The notes under the pieces are model-generated. The model worked only from the letters and a program-made list of their open reading frames with translations. It did no database searches and was not told the DNA's origin. The position numbers and the translations under genes were made by a program. This document shows positions 25,025 to 33,141 of a DNA stretch of 64,000 nt, piece by piece; the first letter of the stretch is position 1, and every line of letters starts with the position of its first letter. This stretch comes from Phycisphaerales bacterium (GTDB lineage: Bacteria > Planctomycetota > Phycisphaerae > UBA1845), in assembly GCA_020639095.1 (NCBI GenBank), contig JACKHH010000013.1:1-64000 (forward strand). Direction: 5' to 3'.

Positions 25025-25327
25025 ATGATCGGGATGGTGAATGCAGCCGGGTCGGCGCAGGCTCAGCGGGAGCACCCCGCGGCGCGCCAGACAAATCGGC
25101 AGCCGACAACACCGGACGTCGGCGAACCGCCGATGTGGGTGCGCGAACCGAGAGGTGCAACGGACGATGCCGAGAGTGCACGGGCCGTTGCGGCCGCTAA
25201 GTTCGAACACGAGACACCACCGGAGCGCCAAGCTCCGAGCGGCGAGCAGTCGACAGAGGTGAGCCGGTCGGAAACGCAGGCGCATACGCAGCAGGGCGTC
25301 GGCCAGTTCCTGGACACAATCGCGTAG
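25025..25327 (+). CDS. Small hydrophilic hypothetical protein, 100 aa
   Basis: The frame starts at ATG 25025 behind a strong GGAGAGGAG site and runs 100 codons. The product is polar and probably disordered (Gln, Glu, Ala, Pro rich), ends in QGVGQFLDTIA, and has no membrane segment or recognised motif. It is divergent from the giant coiled-coil ATPase gene. The 280-bp space between them contains a TTGCCCC-C-GGGGCAA palindrome (24921-24935), a possible operator. I cannot assign a role. Confidence 0.5.
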   Translation: MIGMVNAAGSAQAQREHPAARQTNRQPTTPDVGEPPMWVREPRGATDDAESARAVAAAKFEHETPPERQAPSGEQSTEVSRSETQAHTQQGVGQFLDTIA

Positions 25328-25419
25328 CGCGCATTGGGGGCAGGGGACGATAGCTGACAGCAAGCGACTCGCGAAGGCACGCGTTGGGCGGGCGTCGCGC
25401 GGTCGGTGGGTGTGTTTGA

Positions 25420-25983
25420 CTACACGCGCGGATTATCGGCCAATTGGGTGAGCTGACGCTCAATGGCCTGCGCGATGGCTCTGCGCTGCGGAGCGTCTTC
25501 CAAGCGAATCGCGAGCGTGGCTGGTTGACCGCCCTGCGCCACCTCTTTGCTCAGGGCATCAAGCAGAGCTTGCAAACCTCGAAGCTGACTGACACTCGCG
25601 ATGCCGGATGTCGTCGCGGACTCGATACCGATACGGATGCAGCCGTCGTCGGAGACGAATTCCTGCGCCCGCCACGGTTCCATTACCACCATATCACCTG
25701 TGGTCGAGAGCACGAAGTGTACATCATCTTGGGGACGTGTGGCGACGAGCGCGAGGCGATCGGTCGCGCGGGACACATCGACCAACTTCACGCCACCCCA
25801 GGCACGCAACCCGCGATCATGCGTTGAGACGACCTGATCCGCGCGGGCTTGCAGTTTTTCCAGGGAAATCGGGGGGGGAAGCGGTGTCGGGGAGTGCTCC
25901 AGCCATGAAAGGAGCATCGCGCCGCCGCTCATGGCGACGACGAGGGACATCCAGACGCGGATCATCCGTGTGCGTTCAGGCAT
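25420..25983 (-). CDS. Membrane-anchored hypothetical protein, 187 aa
   Basis: The protein starts MPERTRMIRVW and then has one hydrophobic helix (MSLVVAMSGGAMLLSWL), giving an inner-membrane anchor or uncleaved signal. The rest is soluble: a helix with KLQARADQVVSTHDRGLRAWG, a beta segment (RLALVATRPQDDVHFVLSTTGDMVVMEPW), and a helical C-terminus rich in Gln and Ala. I recognise no family. It is convergent with the 100-aa gene and divergent from the kinase gene. Confidence 0.58.
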   Translation of the reverse strand: MPERTRMIRVWMSLVVAMSGGAMLLSWLEHSPTPLPPPISLEKLQARADQVVSTHDRGLRAWGGVKLVDVSRATDRLALVATRPQDDVHFVLSTTGDMVVMEPWRAQEFVSDDGCIRIGIESATTSGIASVSQLRGLQALLDALSKEVAQGGQPATLAIRLEDAPQRRAIAQAIERQLTQLADNPRV

Positions 25984-26279
25984 CGTGCTTCCTTGCGCGA
26001 TGTGCGGCGATTCAGTTTTGACTACCGCGGATTCGTGTCAGTCATCCATGCCGACGTGTTGTTTGTATTATAATTATCGGCTGACGACAACGGTTTTGTT
26101 CTCGGGAAACCGCATCAGGCGACGCGCGTGTCACGTCTCTGTCGCAAGTCCGCGCCGCGTCTAGCTTATGCGATTCCCAAGATGCGAACCACCAGATATA
26201 GAGTGTGTTGTCCCGCGCGAGCGTTGAAGGGAGCTTCGCGCGGCGCGCGGGCGATACGTTTTCTTTTTGTGAGGATGTG

Positions 26280-28766
26280 ATGACGGCAACGGCGTGGACT
26301 TGCCCACATTGCCAGCATGACGAATTCGTGCCGTCGGTGACGGACGAAGGCGTGGGCGTGTGCACGCGTTGCCGCTTCGCGTACAACCGGCCTTCATCGC
26401 TGACGGATGGGACGACTTGGCGCGAGCAGGCGGCGGCGCGCGACGATTCCGACCCACTTTGGCCGCACATCCGACCCGATCGCTACCGGGTGATTCGTTC
26501 GCTCGCGTCCGGTGCGCAGGGGCACATCCTGCTGGCGCATCACCTGCACCTCGATCAGATTTGCGTGCTCAAGGTCATTCAGGTGCGCGAGGAACTGCGC
26601 GAATTGGCGACGGCTCGCCTTCAGGCGGAGGCGCGGGCGGGCGCGCGGGTGAGCCATCCGAACGTCGCGCGGGTGCTCGATTGCGACAGCGTCGGGGATG
26701 CGTGGTACTTCGCGATGGAATACGTCCCGGGAGAAAACCTGCGGCGCATCGTGCGCGGGGTGGGCCGACTTCGCTGGGAGCAGGTGGTGCCGATGGCGCT
26801 GAAGATCGCGGACGGGCTGAGCGCGATCCACGCCGCGAAGATGATTCATCGCGACATCAAACCGAGCAACCTGATGCTCTCGACCGACGGGGTTCCGAAA
26901 ATCATGGACCTCGGGTTGGTGAAGATGGTTCAGCCGCAGGGCGACATGTCGCTCACACACCTGGGGCAGATTCTGGGTACGCCGTATTACATGCCGCCCG
27001 AGCAGTTCGACTCGGAGAAAGAACTCACTCCGCAGGCAGATCTTTATTCGTTCGGCGCGACGCTGTTTCACCTGCTCGCGGGTCGGCCTCCATTTCAGGG
27101 GGCGGGGGTGGTCGAGCTTGCGAACCGGCACAAACGCGATGCGGTGGCGTGGCCGGACGAGGTCGCGGGCGACGTGCCGACGTGGTTGCGGCATGTCGTG
27201 GAGATTTGCCTGGCGAAGCGGCCTGAGCATCGCTTTGCGACGGCGGCTGCGCTGGCGGAAGCAATGAACAGCGGCGGCGAGGTTGGCGTTCTGCTGCCGA
27301 CGGGTGATTCGCTGCGCCGTCCGCGCGGGATTCTCGTCACCGAGTTTCGCAACCTCTCGCGCCAGCCGGAGGATGATTGGATCGGCGATGCCGTGGCGGA
27401 ATATCTGGCGTCGCGACTTCGCGAGATTGAGGGGCTACACGTCGTTGATCGGCAGAACCTGTCGCGGGTGTTACCTGAGGCTGCGGAGGGTTGGTCGTCG
27501 GTCGATGAGACGACGCTGCTCGATAAAGCGCGGATGTTGGGGGCAGCGGTCGTGCTCGTCGGCGGGTTTCAGCGGAGCGGGTCGCAGGTGCGCATTACGG
27601 TGCGTTCCATCGAGGACGATGCGCGGGTCGCACCGCGGGTGACGACGCATGTCGCGGGCGAAGCCGATGATCTGTTCGGGCTTGAGGATCAGCTTGCCGA
27701 GGCGGTGATTCGCGACATCGGACACAAGCTCGGGCGGGCGAGTCGACGCGGGCGGCGCGGCGAATCGGAGGACCTCGTCGCGCAGGAGAAGTTCGTGCGC
27801 GGACGGCGGGCGTTTGCCGACGGCGAGTATCGCGACGCGATTCGCCTTGCGGAAGAGGCGCTGGCAATCGACAAGCGGTGCGCCGGGGCAGCCAGTTTGA
27901 TCGGAGCAGCCTATGCGCGGATGGGTGATTATGCGCGGGCGGTCGAGTGCCATCAGCAGGAGGAGCTTGCGGCGCGGGCGGACGGAGACGATCGCCGCCT
28001 TGCGGAAGCGCTGGGAAATCTCGGGGTGATGTACTACTACCAGGGGCAATATCCGCTTGCGTTCGAGTTTCTGGAGCAGGCGCGGGACCTGTGTGCCGAC
28101 CTGCGACATTGGCCGGACTGCGCGAATTATGAGGGAAACCTGGGATTTGTGCTCATGCGGCTGGAACGTTGGCACGACGCGGAACAGGCGTTCAACCGGG
28201 CGATTGAGATTCACCAGCGCTATGGCGATCTGGTTTCGCTCGCCTGGCCGTACAACGGGATGGGCGGGGTGTTGCTGAAGCAGCAGCGCTACGCGGAGGC
28301 GAGCGAGTTTTACCGGCGGGCGCTGGGGCTCGCGCGGGAGATCGGCGATCGCGTCAACGTTGGGGTTTCCCACATGAACCTGGGGCGCTGCGCGTGCCTG
28401 CTGGAGGACTACGCGGAGGCGGAAGCGTGTTTCGATGAGGCGCTACAGACGCTGGAGGGCACCGATTTCTGGAACGGGTTGACGCTGGTGTACGAGCACA
28501 TGGCGGATATGTACCTCCAGGAGAAGAACATCGAACGTGCGATGCAGTGCATCGATCAGCGGCTCGCCCTGGCCCAGAAGCACAACAACCACCGCATGGA
28601 ATCGGAGGCGTGGGAGCAGAAGGCGAAAGCCCACGAGCTGGCCGGCGAAAAGGACGCGGCATTCGCGTGCCTCAAGAAGTCGATCGAGGTCTCGCAAAAG
28701 CCGCCGCCCGAAGAGAGCCTGCACCGCCACCTGAGCATGATCGCGAAAAAGCAGCCGTTCGCGTAG
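26280..28766 (+). CDS. Ser/Thr protein kinase with zinc ribbon, TolB-like domain and TPRs
   Basis: This is an 828-aa cytoplasmic protein. Residues 8-31 form a CPHC...CTRC zinc ribbon. Residues ~69-330 are a Hanks-type kinase: glycine loop ASGAQGHILLA, VLKVI lysine, HRDIKPSN catalytic loop near 190, and DLG in place of DFG. Residues ~345-480 resemble the TolB/FlgO-like domain (ILVTEFRNLS, VLVGGFQRSG). From ~500 to the end are tetratricopeptide repeats (ALGNLGVMYYYQGQYPLAFE and others). It probably senses a partner through the TPRs and phosphorylates proteins. The start is ATG 26280 with GAGG upstream. Confidence 0.88.
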   Translation: MTATAWTCPHCQHDEFVPSVTDEGVGVCTRCRFAYNRPSSLTDGTTWREQAAARDDSDPLWPHIRPDRYRVIRSLASGAQGHILLAHHLHLDQICVLKVIQVREELRELATARLQAEARAGARVSHPNVARVLDCDSVGDAWYFAMEYVPGENLRRIVRGVGRLRWEQVVPMALKIADGLSAIHAAKMIHRDIKPSNLMLSTDGVPKIMDLGLVKMVQPQGDMSLTHLGQILGTPYYMPPEQFDSEKELTPQADLYSFGATLFHLLAGRPPFQGAGVVELANRHKRDAVAWPDEVAGDVPTWLRHVVEICLAKRPEHRFATAAALAEAMNSGGEVGVLLPTGDSLRRPRGILVTEFRNLSRQPEDDWIGDAVAEYLASRLREIEGLHVVDRQNLSRVLPEAAEGWSSVDETTLLDKARMLGAAVVLVGGFQRSGSQVRITVRSIEDDARVAPRVTTHVAGEADDLFGLEDQLAEAVIRDIGHKLGRASRRGRRGESEDLVAQEKFVRGRRAFADGEYRDAIRLAEEALAIDKRCAGAASLIGAAYARMGDYARAVECHQQEELAARADGDDRRLAEALGNLGVMYYYQGQYPLAFEFLEQARDLCADLRHWPDCANYEGNLGFVLMRLERWHDAEQAFNRAIEIHQRYGDLVSLAWPYNGMGGVLLKQQRYAEASEFYRRALGLAREIGDRVNVGVSHMNLGRCACLLEDYAEAEACFDEALQTLEGTDFWNGLTLVYEHMADMYLQEKNIERAMQCIDQRLALAQKHNNHRMESEAWEQKAKAHELAGEKDAAFACLKKSIEVSQKPPPEESLHRHLSMIAKKQPFA

Positions 28767-28817
28767 ACTTCCAGCGAAAAGGTTTCGCAAATTGAGGCCA
28801 GCGCCGAGGTACGTTCT

Positions 28818-29930
28818 ATGGCCGCCGTGAAATACCACGAAGGTCGATTCCCGCCGCGTGATATCGACTGGTTGAAGTTGATTCCGCTGATCGGACCCGC
28901 GAATCGCGCCGTCGCGCGGTACGAAGGCGTCTTGCATGGCATCCCCAACTCGCAGGTCCTGTTATCCCCGTTGGTCACCCAGGAGGCTGTGCTTTCGAGC
29001 AAGATCGAGGGGACGCAGGCAACGATCGGGGAGGTCCTGGAGTTTGAAGCCGAGGAAGAATCCGCGACTGGCGAGAAGCGCAACGACATTCAGGAGATTC
29101 TCAACTACCGCACCGCGATGCGCCAGGCGGTGTCTTCGCTGCCCAATCTGCCATTGTCTCAACGAGTTGTCCGAGATGCCCACACGCGATTGATGCAGGG
29201 TGTACGCGGAGAGAACAAGACGCCGGGCGAGTACCGACGAAGCCCGAACTGGATAGGTTCTCCTGGATGCACAATCGAAACGGCGCGTTACGTGCCTCCG
29301 GAAGCGCAGCGTATTCCAGATCTCATGGCTGGTTGGGAAAAATACCTGCACGGCGAAGCCCATGACACGTTGGTGCAATTGGCGATCGTTCATGCCGAAT
29401 TTGAGGCGATCCACCCCTTCCTCGATGGCAATGGGCGGATAGGCCGCTTGATTGTGCCCCTGTTCCTGGTCGACAAGAAGCTCCTGGCAAGCCCGGACTT
29501 CTACATCAGCGCATATCTTGAGGCCCACAGGGACGAGTACTACGACAGACTCCTGGCGGTGTCGCGAGATAACGACTGGACCGGCTGGTGCAGGTTTTTC
29601 CTGCGAGCAGTGACTGAGCAGGCCAGCGAGAACGAGACCCGGGCGAAAGCGATACTGGCGCTGTACGAGGAAAAGAAGGAATGGATCACTGATGCGACGC
29701 ACTCACATCACGCCATTCGGGCGCTGGATTGGTTCTTCAATCAGCCGATATTCAAGACTTCAGAATTCGTCCGCACGACGCAGATCCCGAATCCAACGGC
29801 TAGTCGCATCGTTAGGTTGGCACGGGAAGGTGGTATGTTGAGAGAACTCCGGGCAAGCAGCGGTCGGCGCCCTGCCCTCCTGATGTTCTCGGAGTTGGTC
29901 GACATCGCCGAAGGCCGCACGACGCGTTGA
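28818..29930 (+). CDS. Fic-domain protein (probable AMP transferase), class II-like
   Basis: This is a 370-aa Fic/DOC-fold enzyme that would transfer AMP or another phosphate-containing group to a protein. The active loop HPFLDGNGRIGR contains H199 and is canonical. SSKIEG at residues 60-65 fits the (S/T)xxxE(G/N) inhibitory helix, here N-terminal (class II), so self-inhibition is expected. The C-terminal ~90 residues form a winged-helix-like region (TTQIPNPTASRIVRLAREGGML), common in this Fic subgroup. A GAGGT ribosome site is present. There is no antitoxin partner next to it. It may be a stand-alone regulator; the target is unknown. Confidence 0.92.
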   Translation: MAAVKYHEGRFPPRDIDWLKLIPLIGPANRAVARYEGVLHGIPNSQVLLSPLVTQEAVLSSKIEGTQATIGEVLEFEAEEESATGEKRNDIQEILNYRTAMRQAVSSLPNLPLSQRVVRDAHTRLMQGVRGENKTPGEYRRSPNWIGSPGCTIETARYVPPEAQRIPDLMAGWEKYLHGEAHDTLVQLAIVHAEFEAIHPFLDGNGRIGRLIVPLFLVDKKLLASPDFYISAYLEAHRDEYYDRLLAVSRDNDWTGWCRFFLRAVTEQASENETRAKAILALYEEKKEWITDATHSHHAIRALDWFFNQPIFKTSEFVRTTQIPNPTASRIVRLAREGGMLRELRASSGRRPALLMFSELVDIAEGRTTR

Positions 29931-30200
29931 GTCTCAGAGATTGACGACAAGTCCGCTTGTGTGTCATTTTTCCGAAAATATGATCCACAAATTAGTTTGC
30001 GGCCAATGCATGACACACAAGAATCTACCACCATATATCGTAACCATGCGCCCTATCGGACCAAATATATTGTAGCAATCACAACCTGGGGCCCACGACG
30101 GGCGATGGCCGGGGCTTGAATGATCGATTGCTTGGTCCCCTGCGACATGCACTGCCCAAGAGCAGTGGCACACGTGGGAGTCTCCCTCTATGAAAACGCA
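29931..30200. other. Non-coding AT-rich spacer with a 12-bp inverted repeat
   Basis: The spacer between the fic gene and the GH13 gene shows no gene. CTTGTGTGTCAT (29956-29967) and ATGACACACAAG (30010-30021) form a perfect inverted repeat around a 42-bp AT-rich core. The spacer also holds a single hairpin repeat at 30151. Confidence 0.5.
30151..30172 (-). repeat. Single copy of the CACTGCTC hairpin repeat
   Basis: CACTGCCCAAGAGCAGTGGCAC differs by one base in the stem from the copies at 4733 and carries the same GGCAC flank. No opposed partner is visible nearby. Confidence 0.7.
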
Positions 30201-30235
30201 ACAGGCGCTACCGGCTGACGTCCAGTAGCGCCTGT
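30201..30235 (-). terminator. Intrinsic terminator of the GH13 gene
   Basis: ACAGGCGCTAC / GTAGCGCCTGT is a perfect 11-bp stem with a 13-base loop. On the minus strand it is followed by TTGCGTTTTC, directly downstream of the stop at 30270. Confidence 0.8.
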
Positions 30236-30269
30236 CGCTCTCGTGCACTCTCTCGCGAGGGGTATCGGG

Positions 30270-32456
30270 TCAGTCCTTTGACAGGACGATGATGGTGTAT
30301 TTGCCGATGCCGACGTTCGCGTTGTAGCTCATGCCGTCTTTCGCGCCGGATACGGCGGTTGTGTCGTATGAGGCGTAGTTGTCGAAACTGGAGTCGTAGC
30401 CGTTCCAATCGCTGTTGAAGCGCACCTTCCACGTGCCGCTGCTGGGGAAGCCGATGTTGTAACTCGAATACGCGGTGTTCGAGAAGTTCGCGACGACGAT
30501 CACATCGTCGCCAGCCCCGCCGCTATCCCACCGGTGGTATGCGATCACCTTGTTCGTGTTGTTCACGTGGTGGACGTTAACGTTGTTGCCGCGAAGGCCG
30601 GCAGTTTTGCCGCCGGTGTTGCGGCGCAGCGCGATCAGATCGGTGTAAAGATCGACGATGCCGTCGAATGTCGTCGCCTTCGACCAGTCGAGCGGATCGG
30701 TGTCCGCGAAGTACCCGTCCTCGAGGAACTCCTGCCCCATGAAGATCATCGGGATGCCCGGGCTGGTGAACACGATACCCGCGCCCAGCGTCGAGCGTTT
30801 CATCGAGTACCAACTGTCGGCATTGCCCGGCCAAATTTCCTCAGGCACGCGCGAGTGGCCGTTAGCGACCTCGTCGTGACTCTCGGTGTAGATCACGCGC
30901 TGGAGGTGGTTGCTGTTGTACTTGTGCGTGATGGCGTCGCGCACCTCGTACATGTCGCGGTTCGCGTCGGTGCCCTCGATGATGTTCTCGCGGATGGGGT
31001 GGACGAAGGCTGCGTCCCATTGCGAGTCGAATCCAGCCCCGCCAGCCCCCGTCGTCTTGGTCAGGTATTCGTTGTTCTGAAGATCCTCGGCGATGGAGAT
31101 TTTCCAACTGGCGGCGCTGTCAATCTCGTTGTTGATGTACTGCATGAGGCTCCAGCCGTCAGAAATATCCCCGCCACCACCGTTGTTTTGCGTGCGGATG
31201 TTGACCGTCGAGTCCCAGCGCAGCCCATCCGCGTTGAACGTGCTGAGCCAGTAGAGTGCGTTGTCGCGGAGATAGGTGCGTACCTCGCCGCGGCCATAGT
31301 CGGGCCGGGTGTCACCCCACGGCGTGCTGGCGCGCCAATCCTGGAAAAAGTAAATGCCACCCATACCGCTGGTCGACCAGCCGTCGAACTGCCAGAGGTC
31401 GAGATCGCTCGGGCCGAGGTGGTTGTAGACGATGTCGATGATTACAGCGATGCCTCGGCTGTGGCACTCGTCGACGAAGTCCTTCATGTCTTCGGGGGAG
31501 CCGTAGATGCTCTCCGGCGCGAACGGGTGTGCTGGGTTGTAGCCCCAGGAGAAGTCGCCGGCGAACTCGGCGATGGGCATGATCTCGACGCAGTTGATGC
31601 CCATGTCCTGGAGATGGTTGAGCTTGCTGACGGCTGTCGACCACGTGCCCGGGTTGCCACCGGCGGTATCGTTGAATGTGCCGACGTGCATTTCATAGAT
31701 GACCAGGTCATGCCAGCCGGGCGTGCTGAACGAACCGAACGTGTGGCTGCCGTCATAGACGATGCTGTTGCCCACGGAGTTGGTGACGCGCGTGGCCCAG
31801 GGGTCGATGCGCCAGATGGTGCCGTCGATGACGTACTGATACTCGTCGTCGTACGCGACGCCGGCGACATCCACCGACCACGTCCCGCTGCCGCCGCCGT
31901 CGGATGCGAGCGGGTTCGCGGTCGAACTCCAACTGTTGAAGTCGCCAGCCACCGCGACGGTTGTCGCGTTTGGCGCCCAGACGCGGAAGGCGCACCCGCC
32001 GGTGTACTTGATCGCCCCCATGCCGCTCTGCGCGGAGGGAATCAGCGACGCGGTGAACGAATAGTTGCTGCCACCGTTGTTGTCGTAGATGTTCCCGCCC
32101 CAATCGTCGTAGCCGTGGAAGTAATAGTTGACGGTGCTGCCCGGTGCGTAGGTTGAACCCGGCGTGTAGGTCCACTTGGAGTTCCCGCTGTCGTCACCGG
32201 CGTACGTCATCGCGTATGCGTTCCACGAACCGCCGTTCACCTGAATGCCGACTTCCGCATGCAAACCGACATAGCTCTGATTCATCAGAATGGTGTACGT
32301 GCCCGGATTGGACGCGTCGGCGTGGCGCACGAACGCGCCGTACACACCGATCCAACTGGGAAATGCCATCGCGGGGGTCGCCGTAGCGGCTGCGATGCAG
32401 AATACGAATCCAAGTAATGTGCTGCGCCCCAAAAGATTTGCTCGTGATCGAACCAT
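30270..32456 (-). CDS. Secreted GH13 glycoside hydrolase, GlgB/branching-enzyme-like
   Basis: This is a 728-aa protein with a signal peptide (ends near TATPAMA), a beta-sandwich region (~30-150), a CBM48-like domain (FRVWAPNATTVAVAGDFNSWS), then a GH13 barrel. Catalytic residues are D415 in GLRWDS, E457 in SIAEDL and D528 in ESHDEV. WGYNPAHPFAPESIYGS is typical of branching enzymes and maltooligosyl-trehalose hydrolase relatives. An all-beta C domain closes it. Cytoplasmic glycogen branching enzymes lack a signal peptide, so this one probably acts on external or periplasmic alpha-glucans. ATG 32456 has GGAGGAG upstream. Confidence 0.9.
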   Translation of the reverse strand: MVRSRANLLGRSTLLGFVFCIAAATATPAMAFPSWIGVYGAFVRHADASNPGTYTILMNQSYVGLHAEVGIQVNGGSWNAYAMTYAGDDSGNSKWTYTPGSTYAPGSTVNYYFHGYDDWGGNIYDNNGGSNYSFTASLIPSAQSGMGAIKYTGGCAFRVWAPNATTVAVAGDFNSWSSTANPLASDGGGSGTWSVDVAGVAYDDEYQYVIDGTIWRIDPWATRVTNSVGNSIVYDGSHTFGSFSTPGWHDLVIYEMHVGTFNDTAGGNPGTWSTAVSKLNHLQDMGINCVEIMPIAEFAGDFSWGYNPAHPFAPESIYGSPEDMKDFVDECHSRGIAVIIDIVYNHLGPSDLDLWQFDGWSTSGMGGIYFFQDWRASTPWGDTRPDYGRGEVRTYLRDNALYWLSTFNADGLRWDSTVNIRTQNNGGGGDISDGWSLMQYINNEIDSAASWKISIAEDLQNNEYLTKTTGAGGAGFDSQWDAAFVHPIRENIIEGTDANRDMYEVRDAITHKYNSNHLQRVIYTESHDEVANGHSRVPEEIWPGNADSWYSMKRSTLGAGIVFTSPGIPMIFMGQEFLEDGYFADTDPLDWSKATTFDGIVDLYTDLIALRRNTGGKTAGLRGNNVNVHHVNNTNKVIAYHRWDSGGAGDDVIVVANFSNTAYSSYNIGFPSSGTWKVRFNSDWNGYDSSFDNYASYDTTAVSGAKDGMSYNANVGIGKYTIIVLSKD

Positions 32457-32840
32457 GTGCAACTCCTCCGCCCGGCAACAGTGACGTTTCATTGCCCCGA
32501 CCCCGACAGGTGTTTCGCGAGCGAGCGTCAGCGTGCGTGTTCTTGAGAAATGCCAACAACGCCGAGAGAGCCGACGGCCACCCACTAACCGATTGATGCG
32601 CAGTCATCCTAGCCGTTGAGGTGTCGTTCGTCTGGCGGGGCAGTTACCCCAAGTGTGTATCCGCGCACGGTGAATTGCCCACGATGCGCATGTTGACAAT
32701 GCGAGCGCGCACACGAACTCTGGGGAAGGCGCGGCGACGATGTCTTGGGGCGAAATGTGCAGGATTAGTATCTGTGCGCGCACGTGCAGTGACTCACGAG
32801 ATATGCGCACCGACTTACAGTTCAAGCAAAACCGTAAGTA
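32457..32840. other. Intergenic region upstream of the GH13 gene
   Basis: This is 384 bp with no supported gene. Short alternating GTGCGCGC tracts and a TTGACA at 32693 are visible, but no -10 partner pairs well, so no promoter is called. Confidence 0.4.
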
Positions 32841-33011
32841 CTACTGCCCGAGTTTCTCGGACAGCGCGTTGAGCGAATCGCGATAATCCTTCAACTCGTC
32901 ACGCACGCTGGACGTGTTCGTGTGATGAATCTCCGATCCGAGTTCGGTGATCTCGCGCAGAACGAGTTTGCGGATCAATGCGACATCGTCTTTTGTCAGG
33001 TCGACTTGCAT
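32841..33011 (-). CDS. Small hypothetical helical protein, 56 aa
   Basis: It starts at ATG 33011 directly behind AGGAGG and encodes a compact, charged, probably two-helix protein (MQVDLTKDDVALIRKLVLRE... DELKDYRDSLNALSEKLGQ). The strong ribosome site and the acid/base heptad pattern support a real gene. There is no membrane segment. The family is not recognised; it could be a small binding partner. It lies downstream of argS on the same strand with repeat B between them. Confidence 0.68.
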   Translation of the reverse strand: MQVDLTKDDVALIRKLVLREITELGSEIHHTNTSSVRDELKDYRDSLNALSEKLGQ

Positions 33012-33110
33012 GGCTGGTCCTCCTGAAGATGTGATTGTTTCCATCTGGATTGTAGGCGCGCGGATTCGGCGTTGGCGAGTGGGTCGGTTGATGTAAGATG
33101 GAACAGATTG

Positions 33111-33140
33111 TTCCGCTCCCTTACAGTCGCGGCACGGTTT
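33111..33140 (+). repeat. Interspersed repeat B, copy 2
   Basis: Core CTCCCTTACAGTCGCGG followed by CACGGTTTT instead of CTCGG. It abuts the 3' end of argS, whose stop is at 33142. Confidence 0.8.
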
Positions 33141-33141
33141 T

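Noticed and set aside
28818..29930. Fic toxin of a toxin-antitoxin pair
   Set aside because: The inhibitory motif is inside the same protein (SSKIEG) and no small antitoxin gene is adjacent.
30534..32156. 540-codon plus-strand frame opposite the GH13 gene
   Set aside because: The minus strand encodes a clear GH13 enzyme with all catalytic residues; the opposite frame is a GC-rich artefact.
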